DNA of 64,000 bases from Ruminococcus flavefaciens (GTDB lineage Bacteria > Bacillota > Clostridia > Oscillospirales > Ruminococcaceae). The position numbers and the translations under genes are program-made. The stretch lies in assembly GCF_900143025.1 (NCBI RefSeq), contig NZ_FRCT01000007.1, positions 110,820 through 174,819 on the forward strand, in the 5' to 3' direction. Positions 42,461-52,156 of the stretch are shown piece by piece. Position 1 is the stretch's first letter, and the number at the start of each line of letters is the position of its first letter. A model generated the notes under the pieces. The model searched no databases and was not told the origin of the DNA. It saw only the letters and a program-made list of their open reading frames with translations.

Positions 42461-45400
42461 GATATCAGCTCCTTGATCACAGATGATATGCTTTCATAAC
42501 CTGATATTACATCTATTTCTCCCAAGCATATATCTTCAAGTGCCTCTCGCACCTCCTCAGCATATTCGGTTTCCGTTTCAGTGACAACATAGACCATATC
42601 ACCCATATAAGGCATTTCTCTTTCTGCCTCGGTCTCCTCACCGCTCTCGATCATAACTACCTTTTTGGGTATGATACCGTCCTCGATAAGTTCAGAAGCA
42701 ATATCAAGACAGCTTCCCAACATATGATCGCCGGCTGCAATATATATACGATGCTCCTTATGCTCGGATATAAAGCCTTTCAGCTGTGCTTTATCATTAT
42801 CTGATAAGTTAGTGTCAACAAACACGATATCAGCAGAAATACCGTCAAATGCTTCCCTTACATCATTATCAAGTTTTTCATTGAAAACTATTATCAATAC
42901 CTCACTGTCTGCGCACAGCTCATATGTTAAAGCATCTTCTCTCGGAACATTCTCTTCCAAAGACACATCAACTGCCTTTGACTGCTTACTGCATATGAAT
43001 TCAGCTATCTCTCTAATTTTAGGGGCATTGAGTATATGTACAAGATATTCCTCAAATGAAATACTGCTTTCCACCTCTTGATTGAGCCTTCCTGCTGCCC
43101 TTGAAAGTATCAGAGAATTCGCACCTGCTTCATACAGATCATCATCAGCTCCTATGCTTTCAAGCTTGAGCAATTCCTTTATAATACCCGCGATATCAGT
43201 TTCGAGTCCAGTGAGCTCATTACCATCATTACTCTGCTTCTTTACGCCTTTTATCGTTTCCTCGGCTAATTTCCTTATTGTCTTTATATCGACCTTGCCA
43301 TTAGCTGTAAGCGGTAAGCTGTCTATTTTGATGTCATAAGAAGGTATCATATAATTAGGGAGCCATTCTTTAAGTACGCTGTCCCTTTCCTTCAATACCT
43401 CTTCGCCGCAGCCCTCATTAGGAACATAAACCGCAGCAAGCATTTTTTCGCCTGCTTTTTCACATATGATACAGCTGACAGCCTGAATATCAAAAAATCT
43501 CTTATAAACTGCTTCTATCTCACCAAGCTCTATTCTGTGTCCGCGAAGCTTGACCTGATTATCTGCTCTTCCAAGGAATTCTATTTCTCCGCCCGGATGA
43601 TAACAGCCTCTGTCTCCTGTATTGTAAATGATATTTCCGTCATATTCGACAAACGCTTTTTCTGTTAATTCCTTCTCTTTCCAGTAGCCGTTTGCAAGAC
43701 TTTCTCCTGTTATGTAGAGATCTCCTGCGACCCAGACAGGACAATCTTTCATTTCCGCATCAAGTACAAGATATCCCTGATTCGGAAGAGGTCTGCCATA
43801 CGGAACACTGCTCAGCTGCTTTTCTTTTATTTCGCCCTTGATGCAATCGTGATATATCGACCAGATACCGCCCTCAGTTGCACCGCCGAGACTTACCGCC
43901 CTTATTCCTTCAAACCTTTCCATAAGCTGATCGGGAAGCTCTGTTGGTATCCAATCACCTGACAGAAAAGCAAGCCTGAGCGGAATATTCTCCTTTTTAT
44001 CGCCGTATTGCAGATATATCATAAGCATCTGCATAAGTGCGGGTACGGAATTCCATACCGTAACACCATATTTTTCAAGCAGCTTTGCCCAATGCGCAGG
44101 GTTCTTGTACTGCTCTGCATCGGGAATGATAACTGCGCCGCCTGCGGACGGCACTCCAAAAAGATCATATACAGACAGATCAAAATTGAGCTGTGAGAGC
44201 TGGAATATAACGTCTTTATCTGATATATCGTATAACCGGTTCATAGCCTCTATCGTATTCACAGCAGCCTTATGGCTTATTTCAACACCCTTTGGCTCAC
44301 CTGTTGAACCAGATGTGAATATAATATAAGCAAGGTCGTCTATGCTATTCTGCTCTATTGTCAGTTCATTCTCTTCCGCATCAGAAAGCTCACTGATACA
44401 TATTTCGATGAGAGACTCATCATAATTCTGTCTTTTAAGTGTGATAACAGCTTTCGCATTGGTCTTTCTGAGTATGATATCACTTCTCTTTTTTGCATTG
44501 GCATGATCCAGAGGAACATATGCCGCACCTGCGCTGAGTATTCCAAGACACGCCGCCATCTGCCAACGTGATTTCGTAAGCGAGACTGCAACTATATCGC
44601 CTCTTCCGACGCCATTTTTAACAAGCGATGCCTTAATATTTATCACAGCTTTACGAAGCTCTGCCCTGCTCCATTCACACTCGGCATCGGCGACCGCCAG
44701 CTTTTCCGGCTCGCTTTCAAGGTGCTTTAGAACATACTCATGCAGAAGATGCTGTTCCTGTAATGCTTTGGTATCATTTACTGCTTCGCGCTCCTTGCGC
44801 TGCCAATCGGGAATGTCGATCTCAAAGCTTTCATCGTCCCATAACTCCTCGTTTTCGGAAAGTCTTACCAGAAGCTCATGGAAGACTTTTCTGAAATCAG
44901 TGATAAGTCCCTCAGGAAAAATCCCCGCTCTCGAATCAAGATTAATATTCAGTCCCTCAACTGTATCCATAGCCTGACAATCAAGAAATACCTGCGGAGT
45001 CTGACTAATTCCGTTATCGGTCATTTTTCCTATTATGCTGCTTTGTTCATTTGTGAGCAGTCCTATAGCACTTGTAAAAACATAAGGCATAAGCTCGCCG
45101 TTGCCGCGTGCCTTTTGCAGTTCGCGGAGTACCTGTACTCCGTTGAAAAGTCTGTGATCGAGGTCCTCAAAAAGCCGACTGTTTACAGCATTTGCCTTAT
45201 CCGCGAATGAGCCTTTTCCTCCACAGTTGATTTCAAGCAAGCTGCTTGCAGTAAAATCGCCCACTATCATATTAACATCTTTATGGATCTGATGACGATT
45301 AAGTATACTGAGATTAAGGCAGAATTCCTTGTTCTGGCTCCATTTTGCAAGGCACATTCCATAAGCTGTCATAACTGCCGATGTAGGAGTAACTCCGTAT

Positions 45401-46320
45401 TTTCTTGTCAAAGACTTGAATTTTTCCCATTTTTCACTTTCAAGCAAGAACTGCTGTCTTTCAAATCTTGGAGCAAGCTTATCATTCTTTGCAATAACAG
45501 GCAGCTCGGGTGCCTTAGGGAAATTCTCTATACGTTCAAGCCAGTATTTCCTGTCAGTATAGTACTTCATTCCCTGACGAAGCTTCTGCTCGGCTATCTG
45601 ATAATCCCTGAATGTAACATCTATTTCGGGAAGTACTTTTTCAGGTGTGAAATACCTGCTCTCAAACTCTGAAATAATACTCCATATGCTGAGCCAATCA
45701 GCAACAAGGAATTCAATGGAAAAATGCATGATCGCATCATTTTCTGTGCGGCTTATCGTAACTGTATACAACGGCCATGATTCAGGATCGTATATCTTAT
45801 GGTCAAGCTCTTTCTTGATCTCTTTTCTCTTCACTTCCTGATCAGACCGAGCCATATTCCTGAGATCATAAAAACCGACTTTGAACCTGTCTGCCTCTTT
45901 CATAACAGTCTGATAGCCGTCTAAGGACATTTTTGTGCGAAGCATAGGATGTCTGCGGATAAGCTCATTCCAGATATCCTCAGCTTTTATCGGATCAAGC
46001 TCATCATATCTGAGCTCCATGTAGATATGGCAAGCTACTCCGCCGTAATCGAAAGCACTGCTTCTGCCCAGCATATAAGCCTGTTGTATCTCGGTTAACG
46101 CAAATGGCTCAAATGCGTGTTCTTCATCTTTGATAATCTTTACATCTTCATTTTCAAGAAACTCTATTATGCTCGACTTATTGGCTTTAAGAAGAGCAAT
46201 ATCATCGTCTGACAAAGTACCGTTTGCTGCCTTGTATTTCAATTTGCCGTTTTCAGTCCATAATCTTACATTTCTTCCTGCAAAGCGTTCTATAACAGCA
46301 GCTATATTATTATATTCCAT
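42457..46320 (-). CDS. NRPS docking-Cy-A-PCP with degenerate TE-like tail
   Basis: The 1287-residue protein starts at ATG 46320 (AGGAGG 5 bases upstream). It has a TubC-like docking segment (1-50), a Cy domain (about 60-500), A (about 525-1010, FTSGSTGEPKGVEISH near 672) and PCP (AGANSL near 1070). A tail of about 160 residues resembles a broken thioesterase or alpha/beta hydrolase. The Cy core reads IEFLVADWLS, with Glu in place of the first Asp of DxxxxDxxS. The A pocket (D-L-Y-N, S, I-W) is cysteine-like. In the tail the expected nucleophile elbow is AAGDHML, without Ser or Cys at the proper site, so the tail is probably structural. Confidence 0.85.
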   Translation of the reverse strand: MEYNNIAAVIERFAGRNVRLWTENGKLKYKAANGTLSDDDIALLKANKSSIIEFLENEDVKIIKDEEHAFEPFALTEIQQAYMLGRSSAFDYGGVACHIYMELRYDELDPIKAEDIWNELIRRHPMLRTKMSLDGYQTVMKEADRFKVGFYDLRNMARSDQEVKRKEIKKELDHKIYDPESWPLYTVTISRTENDAIMHFSIEFLVADWLSIWSIISEFESRYFTPEKVLPEIDVTFRDYQIAEQKLRQGMKYYTDRKYWLERIENFPKAPELPVIAKNDKLAPRFERQQFLLESEKWEKFKSLTRKYGVTPTSAVMTAYGMCLAKWSQNKEFCLNLSILNRHQIHKDVNMIVGDFTASSLLEINCGGKGSFADKANAVNSRLFEDLDHRLFNGVQVLRELQKARGNGELMPYVFTSAIGLLTNEQSSIIGKMTDNGISQTPQVFLDCQAMDTVEGLNINLDSRAGIFPEGLITDFRKVFHELLVRLSENEELWDDESFEIDIPDWQRKEREAVNDTKALQEQHLLHEYVLKHLESEPEKLAVADAECEWSRAELRKAVINIKASLVKNGVGRGDIVAVSLTKSRWQMAACLGILSAGAAYVPLDHANAKKRSDIILRKTNAKAVITLKRQNYDESLIEICISELSDAEENELTIEQNSIDDLAYIIFTSGSTGEPKGVEISHKAAVNTIEAMNRLYDISDKDVIFQLSQLNFDLSVYDLFGVPSAGGAVIIPDAEQYKNPAHWAKLLEKYGVTVWNSVPALMQMLMIYLQYGDKKENIPLRLAFLSGDWIPTELPDQLMERFEGIRAVSLGGATEGGIWSIYHDCIKGEIKEKQLSSVPYGRPLPNQGYLVLDAEMKDCPVWVAGDLYITGESLANGYWKEKELTEKAFVEYDGNIIYNTGDRGCYHPGGEIEFLGRADNQVKLRGHRIELGEIEAVYKRFFDIQAVSCIICEKAGEKMLAAVYVPNEGCGEEVLKERDSVLKEWLPNYMIPSYDIKIDSLPLTANGKVDIKTIRKLAEETIKGVKKQSNDGNELTGLETDIAGIIKELLKLESIGADDDLYEAGANSLILSRAAGRLNQEVESSISFEEYLVHILNAPKIREIAEFICSKQSKAVDVSLEENVPREDALTYELCADSEVLIIVFNEKLDNDVREAFDGISADIVFVDTNLSDNDKAQLKGFISEHKEHRIYIAAGDHMLGSCLDIASELIEDGIIPKKVVMIESGEETEAEREMPYMGDMVYVVTETETEYAEEVREALEDICLGEIDVISGYESISSVIKELIS

Positions 46321-46340
46321 ATTATCCTCCTTTTTAGACA

Positions 46341-49067
46341 TCAAAGCTCGCCTTCTTCAAATTCCGTTTCTGCAAGCTGTTCATCGATCAAAGAAGCGAT
46401 ATAAACAAGCGTAGGTTTTGAAAAAACATCCTTCATACCAAGCTGGATACCATACTTATTTCTTATATCTGCTATCATTCTTGAAATTGTCAAGCTGTCG
46501 CCGCCGATCTCAAGAAAACTGTTTTCTCTGTAGATCTTTCTTCCGCCAAGCAGCTCCGACCATATCTCTGCAAGACCTTTTTCGGTATCACTTGCAGGCT
46601 CTGTTCCGACTGAGCTGTTCTCCAGTTCAAACTGCTCAAGTATCTTTTTTCTGTCGACCTTGCCATTTGCCGATAATTGCCAATCAACAGTATAAAGCAT
46701 CTGATGCGGTATCATATATTCAAGCAGATTTGCCCTGCAATGCGAATATATCGTATCATAATCAGCATTTGACGCGGTCTTGCCCTCAGCCTTGAAGATG
46801 AAATATCCGTTGTCGGTAAACTCTTCTCCGCTCACTGATCTGAAGCCTGTACGTTTAAGAGCACTGCACCACTCTTCTTTTGTAAGCATGGGAGATGAAG
46901 CTTTTTTTCTCTTTTCATCATAGCCGGCAAAACCGTTTTCTAAAACGCCTGCGGTTATAATGCCCATTGTTCCTATATCTTTGTTATCTAAAGCTAACAA
47001 AAGGGCATCATTTTTCATGATAATCTGAACAAAGCGAAGCCCCTTATCAACATCGGAAAAAGCGTGAAGTCCGTTTGGTATCACAACTATATCCGCAGTT
47101 TCTGCCAATGCTATATCTGCGTATGGGTATATCAGCTTTTTATACTCGATATCAATATCAATATTTGCAAAGCATTCCTTTGCATCTGAAAGCAGTCCCT
47201 CACTGCTCTCATAATATGTAATATTGACGTTATCCTTCAAATCAATGATATTGTTTAAAGCCGAAATATAAATATCTCCCTGTTTTCCGTTGAGCAAGGC
47301 TATATTTATCTTTCTTCCGCAAGTCTCCCTTGAAATTATGCAGTTTCTTACCTGTTCATTCAGCTTCTGTATGAGAGCCTTGCCTTCCTCTGAATTTATA
47401 AAAAGCTCAGACGGCGAAAGTACATCGTCTTCAAGCAGAACTTGCGGCATTTCCTCGCCTTTGAAGATCTTTTTATATAATTCTTTTCTTGAAGAGAGTA
47501 TATCGTCCCATTTACCGCCGTCGGTTTCGTCCGCGGGATTAGAAGCGCTCCATTTTCTCCACAGTCCAAAAGCCTCTGAAAGGTTTTCAGCCACCATGCT
47601 TTCATCTTTAAAATCAGAAATAATATCCGCAGCAAATCGTCTTACAGCCGCTTCTGCCTGTTTTGGATAAGAAGCAGAATTCAAAGCAGATGATACAAAA
47701 TCTGCCTTGAGATCATCTGACGGCTGAAGCTGTTCAGGCTCAAGCACTGCCACAAGTACAGATGCATCGTCATTCCTTTTTACCATTGCAGAGGCTGTCT
47801 TTATCCCCTCGCATGACGCAAGCTTGCTTTCTACCTCACCAAGCTCGATGCGCATACCATTGACCTTTACCTGCTGATCCATTCTTCCTGCGAAAATCAT
47901 GACTCCTTCATCATTGAAGTATCCAAGATCACCTGTTCTGTACCATCTTTCGCCTGAATCATACACAAAAGAATCAGCCGTAAGCTTATCTTCGCCAACG
48001 TATCCCTTTGCAAGACCTTTTCCGCCTATCCAGAGTTCTCCGATCTCATTCACAGAAGCATCTTTTTTATCCTTAACGACTCTGAACTTCTGATCTGTAA
48101 GAGGATAGCCGTAAGGTATTGCATTCCACTCATCACGAATTTCTTTGACTTCAAAGTAATTCGACCATATTGAAGCCTCGGTAGCTCCTCCGAGAGCAAC
48201 GAGCTCTGCTTTTTTACAATGCTTTTTCATCTCAGTGAAAACAGTTTTCTTTACCCAGTCTCCCGAAAGAAGTACAAGCCGCATACTTTCAAGCTGTTCA
48301 TCTTCTTCAAGACTGTACATAAGCATTTCAAAAAGAGCAGGCACAGAATTCCATAGTGTAACAGAATATCTGTTTACATATCTTATCCATTCCTGCGGCT
48401 CTTTTTTAGTGCTTTCATCAAGCAGAACAACACTTCCGCCAACAGAAAGAAGTCCGAAGATATCAAAAACCGAAAGGTCAAAATCTATGGACGAGACGGC
48501 TATCGCTCTGTCATCTGCAATTATACCGTATCTTTTCTGTATATCGGTTATAGTGTTCATAGCAGCGCCATGCTGTATTTCAACGCCCTTAGGAACACCT
48601 GTGGAGCCTGACGTAAAAATGATATAAGCTGTATCCTCCACATCAGCAGAATAAGCCTCAGGAAGTTCTGCTAACTCTAAATCCTGAAGTTCATCAACTA
48701 TTATATTACAGCAATCATTATATTCCGATGCAAGGCTCCCGCTAAACGTAAGACAATGCTTTATCCCTGCTTTTTCATATATTGCAGCACGCCTGTTCAA
48801 TGGCTGTGACGGATCAACAGGCACATAAGCCGCACCTGCATACAAAACTCCAAGAACAGCGGCAATAAGCGTTGTTCCGCGTTTGAAGCTTACTGCGATC
48901 CTGTCATGAGGTCTTACTCCGTTCTCAGAAAGCTTCTTTGCTATTGCAGCAGCATAACAATTCAGCTCTCCGTAAGTAATACTCCTTCCGTTCACGCCTT
49001 CAACCAGTGCAATATTATCAGATCTGCTTTGGACAGACCTGATAAATCCTTCCAGTAAAGTTACCAT
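46341..49067 (-). CDS. NRPS A(embedded domain)-PCP protein
   Basis: The 908-residue protein has an adenylation domain (1-412, FTSGSTGVPKG near 154) interrupted by an insert of about 370 residues before the closing LSANGKVDRKKI near 802. A PCP follows (EIGGDSL near 855). The insert looks like the methyltransferase-type domain found inside Cys A domains in pyochelin and yersiniabactin enzymes. No glycine-rich SAM loop can be seen (NIALLNGKQGDIYISAL at that place), so it is likely non-methylating. The pocket D-L-F-N with L, S, L, I, W is cysteine-like. It has no C or Cy domain and may start a second chain. It is the first gene of the NRPS string. Confidence 0.85.
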   Translation of the reverse strand: MVTLLEGFIRSVQSRSDNIALVEGVNGRSITYGELNCYAAAIAKKLSENGVRPHDRIAVSFKRGTTLIAAVLGVLYAGAAYVPVDPSQPLNRRAAIYEKAGIKHCLTFSGSLASEYNDCCNIIVDELQDLELAELPEAYSADVEDTAYIIFTSGSTGVPKGVEIQHGAAMNTITDIQKRYGIIADDRAIAVSSIDFDLSVFDIFGLLSVGGSVVLLDESTKKEPQEWIRYVNRYSVTLWNSVPALFEMLMYSLEEDEQLESMRLVLLSGDWVKKTVFTEMKKHCKKAELVALGGATEASIWSNYFEVKEIRDEWNAIPYGYPLTDQKFRVVKDKKDASVNEIGELWIGGKGLAKGYVGEDKLTADSFVYDSGERWYRTGDLGYFNDEGVMIFAGRMDQQVKVNGMRIELGEVESKLASCEGIKTASAMVKRNDDASVLVAVLEPEQLQPSDDLKADFVSSALNSASYPKQAEAAVRRFAADIISDFKDESMVAENLSEAFGLWRKWSASNPADETDGGKWDDILSSRKELYKKIFKGEEMPQVLLEDDVLSPSELFINSEEGKALIQKLNEQVRNCIISRETCGRKINIALLNGKQGDIYISALNNIIDLKDNVNITYYESSEGLLSDAKECFANIDIDIEYKKLIYPYADIALAETADIVVIPNGLHAFSDVDKGLRFVQIIMKNDALLLALDNKDIGTMGIITAGVLENGFAGYDEKRKKASSPMLTKEEWCSALKRTGFRSVSGEEFTDNGYFIFKAEGKTASNADYDTIYSHCRANLLEYMIPHQMLYTVDWQLSANGKVDRKKILEQFELENSSVGTEPASDTEKGLAEIWSELLGGRKIYRENSFLEIGGDSLTISRMIADIRNKYGIQLGMKDVFSKPTLVYIASLIDEQLAETEFEEGEL

Positions 49068-49085
49068 TATTACAATTCTCCTCCA

Positions 49086-49101
49086 GTTAGTAATAGCTAA
49101 C
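49086..49101. promoter_or_regulatory. TTAG-N6-CTAA inverted repeat in the NRPS leader
   Basis: GTTAG-TAATAG-CTAAC lies just upstream of the ribosome binding site of the first NRPS gene. The core TTAG-N6-CTAA matches the ends of the DtxR/IdeR iron-box core and also occurs twice before the ABC efflux operon. A looser TTAG-N14-CTAA lies at 49143-49164. Confidence 0.45.
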
Positions 49102-49213
49102 GAATAGACAAAAGAAAAACTCCACCTTACTCCTGATTTTAATTAGGATAGCGAAGAATACTAATATCTTTTCAATTCAGCTTGATCTCAATAACAGCAT
49201 AATTCCTTTATGC

Positions 49214-49242
49214 ATTATATCATAACGTTTCTTTCAAATCAA
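49214..49242 (-). promoter_or_regulatory. Promoter of the NRPS gene string
   Basis: On the reverse strand TTGATT (49242-49237), 17 bp, TATAAT (49219-49214). It gives a leader of about 140 nt before the A-PCP gene. The remaining gap (49243-49345) is AT-rich with no gene. Confidence 0.7.
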
Positions 49243-49345
49243 GCAAATCATTAATAATCTACTAATACCCTAATTTTTTTATGTTTTGATAAGAATTATT
49301 ATTATTTTTTCACAATCGCTTAAAAAATCCGGATAAAAGTAAAAA

Positions 49346-49371
49346 GTCTCCGAAGCAGTCGCTTCGGAGAC
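49346..49371 (-). terminator. Terminator after the FtsX-like permease gene
   Basis: A perfect 11-bp stem GTCTCCGAAGC/GCTTCGGAGAC with a 4-nt loop is followed on the reverse strand by TTTTTAC. It isolates the efflux operon from the NRPS promoter. Confidence 0.85.
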
Positions 49372-49387
49372 CCGATACAATATATGA

Positions 49388-52144
49388 TCATTCTGTATTT
49401 TTTAGTGCCAGCACCTTTGGTATTTTTTTGATGCGTATAAAATCAAACACCGTGATGATAAGGTAAGCAATAAATACCATGACAAATTCTTTCACAAAGC
49501 CTGATGCAGTCATCTTAAACTCAAACCAGCCGCCCAGCTCCATCAGCATTGAACGCCAATAGCTCTTCATGAAAATATATCCAAGATACAGACTTATAAG
49601 CTCGGTAATTATAGTAACCAGCGCAGTCGTTATCATGTACAGTGAAGATATCTCGCCGTCACGATAACCAAGTATCTTGACCATTGATATAGACCTCTCA
49701 TTCTTTTCAATAATTATCTTAGTCAGAAGATAAAGAACAGCTGCTGATATTATAACGCATAAATACTGGAAATACGACATATATGCTCCCAGTGAATTAT
49801 CAAGCTGATTAGCTATCTTTGCAACATCATCAGATGTTATCACCTTTGCAATATATTTTTCATCAATATCCGTTATTTCCTCATCAGTAAAATATCCTGT
49901 AAAATATCCTTCCTTCTTGCCGAATTCAGATCTGAACATATCATTGGACATAAACACGGCAATTCCTGCGGAGTAATCGAATATATCATATACTCTCCAG
50001 CGATAATCCTTATTTTCGTATTTCTCGGAAAGATCGATCATATCGTCCTTTTTTATGTCATATTTATCCGCAAAAGCCTTTGAAACGTATACAGCATTGC
50101 TGCCTGATCCGAAATAGCCCTTGTCAAGCTTTATGTAGCGACTGCCCTCTTCCGAACCGTATACCATTACCTCTTCGGTAAAACCTTTTCTCTTGTAGTT
50201 CAGCGAAACCATAGAAAAACGTTCCGCACCTTCTGAATTTGTTTCAATAACATTGCCGTCGCTATCTTTAGTAGAGGTAAGAATAATCTGATGATCTGCA
50301 AACATCATTTCATCGACCGACTCCTTATAGCTTGAAAGCGTTGTAGGCATTCCGACTGCCATTGAAAGCAGCACCATTACAAAAGTAATACCTACAAAAA
50401 GCATTATATAATTTGGTATATTCTGGAGGAAAACACGCATACGAAATCTTGAGAAGAATTTCCACCTCGGCAGACGTATTGCCTTTTTTCTGCGCGATCT
50501 TTTCAGATCATGCCTGAGAAATCTCAAAGGTGTGAGCCTGAGAGAATATACTATAACGATAAGATTTATGATAAGCATTATAGCGATAGGAATTATCGTT
50601 GTTCTGATAAACGCTTCACTTGTCCAGAGCGTTTTATATGAAGGCAGGCTGTAGCTTGCTCTGTACATTCCGACTATGATGTCCTTGAAAACGGTATATC
50701 CTAATATATTTCCGACTATTGCTGCAAACACTCCGATTATAAGCGGAGCACTCATATAATATCTGACAAGCTCGCCCTTAGTGTAGCCTGAAGCTCTGAG
50801 AGTACCAATAACAGAAGCTTCCTTTTCAAGCGTCGTGCTGATGGTTACAGCAAATATAAACGCAAGCACCGCTGTAAGGATATAAAGCAGAACTCCGCCC
50901 ATAGCCTTATCGTTGCCCATATCGTCCGTAGCAAAATTGATTGCCTCGGAAAGATATGCAGGAACATACTCCTTTATCTCCTGTTCTTCTTCTGACACTG
51001 CTGTCTGCGAAATAAGAACTTTCAGGAAGCTGTCTGATTTTTCCTTTTCTTCGATCTCATCAGACGGCTTTTCAGTATATCTGAACGCATAGTTTTTATG
51101 TTCCGATGAATTTAAACCATCGTAGCCTTCCTTTGTCATAACGCCAACATCAAAAGTAAGAGCGTTAAACATAGTGTCGGTATTGCTCTCAAAAAGAGTC
51201 GTATAATCAACAAGAGCAATAAGACCGCATATTTTGAATTCCTTTCCGCCCACGATCAGGCTGTCACCGACTTTAAGCTTCTTATTATCGGCGTGCATAC
51301 GATCAATAGCTATCTCATCGGCATTTTGCGGAGCTTTTCCTTCAAGGATATCATACCTGTCGACCTTATCACGATCAATATAAACTCTTACAGTTCCCTC
51401 ATACGAAGCATCGGAATTTATCCTTTCATCAAGCTCTTTGTAGAAAAGCTCATATATATTAACTGGCACAGGAACTGCATTTGCATCGAGCTCATAGTTT
51501 TCTTTTGCTTCTCCGATTTTTTCATCTATCTCTTCGTCTATCTTTTTCTTTGCCTCTTCAAGGCCATCCTCCAAAGCGTCCTTGTATTCATCAGAGTCAT
51601 ATGCTTTCTCCAATGCTTCCTTTACAGCTTTATCGTAATTCTCGTCCATTGCAGCAGAAAGAGCTTTTTTGAACATCTCTTCCTTCTGCTCATCGGTCAT
51701 TGCATTTTCTGTTTCCGCAGACGCAGAATAGATCTTTTCTTTAACCTGCTGTTCTATTGCAGAAGCAACGCTTTCTTCTATATTTTCCTTTATAGCGTCG
51801 CGTACAGCCTTTTCGACCTCTCCTTCCGCCTCTTTGTAGGCTCTTTCACGAAGTATTACTGCAACATCTGCCTGTTCGCCTTTTTCAAGTGCTGATAAAA
51901 GCTCAGCATCTGCCTCGGAAGAAAGCTCAAAATGGCCGTCTTCACGAGCATATGTATCAACACTCTCAGCAAGTGAATGCTCCATACTGTTATTAGCAAC
52001 ATACATACCTGATACAAACGCTATTGTCAAAACAAGCATTAAAAAAATCATGAGATAGCGTTTCCAGTCTCTTAAGCAATCGCGCCATACCCTTTTTCTA
52101 AGAGGATTTTTACAGCGTGCGCCGTTTTTTATTTCATTCTCCAT
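49388..52144 (-). CDS. FtsX-like ABC transporter permease with large outside coiled coil
   Basis: The 918-residue membrane protein has a first membrane segment near residue 30 and a long charged helical region (about 60-230, many Glu/Lys/Ala residues) that looks like an extracellular coiled coil. A MacB-like outside part follows, then two FtsX-type membrane blocks of three to four helices (about 430-560 and 780-900). MacB-type permeases use a mechanical cycle to push substrates such as antibiotics, peptides or lipids outward. The ATPase gene lies 12 bp upstream on the same strand. It may export the metallophore, but a stress or drug role is equally possible. Confidence 0.82.
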   Translation of the reverse strand: MENEIKNGARCKNPLRKRVWRDCLRDWKRYLMIFLMLVLTIAFVSGMYVANNSMEHSLAESVDTYAREDGHFELSSEADAELLSALEKGEQADVAVILRERAYKEAEGEVEKAVRDAIKENIEESVASAIEQQVKEKIYSASAETENAMTDEQKEEMFKKALSAAMDENYDKAVKEALEKAYDSDEYKDALEDGLEEAKKKIDEEIDEKIGEAKENYELDANAVPVPVNIYELFYKELDERINSDASYEGTVRVYIDRDKVDRYDILEGKAPQNADEIAIDRMHADNKKLKVGDSLIVGGKEFKICGLIALVDYTTLFESNTDTMFNALTFDVGVMTKEGYDGLNSSEHKNYAFRYTEKPSDEIEEKEKSDSFLKVLISQTAVSEEEQEIKEYVPAYLSEAINFATDDMGNDKAMGGVLLYILTAVLAFIFAVTISTTLEKEASVIGTLRASGYTKGELVRYYMSAPLIIGVFAAIVGNILGYTVFKDIIVGMYRASYSLPSYKTLWTSEAFIRTTIIPIAIMLIINLIVIVYSLRLTPLRFLRHDLKRSRRKKAIRLPRWKFFSRFRMRVFLQNIPNYIMLFVGITFVMVLLSMAVGMPTTLSSYKESVDEMMFADHQIILTSTKDSDGNVIETNSEGAERFSMVSLNYKRKGFTEEVMVYGSEEGSRYIKLDKGYFGSGSNAVYVSKAFADKYDIKKDDMIDLSEKYENKDYRWRVYDIFDYSAGIAVFMSNDMFRSEFGKKEGYFTGYFTDEEITDIDEKYIAKVITSDDVAKIANQLDNSLGAYMSYFQYLCVIISAAVLYLLTKIIIEKNERSISMVKILGYRDGEISSLYMITTALVTIITELISLYLGYIFMKSYWRSMLMELGGWFEFKMTASGFVKEFVMVFIAYLIITVFDFIRIKKIPKVLALKNTE

Positions 52145-52156
52145 TATATCCTCCCA

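Noticed and set aside
51293..51895. Plus-strand 200-codon frame within the FtsX-like permease gene
   Set aside because: It lies opposite the coiled-coil region of a well-supported gene; the hydrophobic composition is a by-product of antisense Glu/Lys codons.
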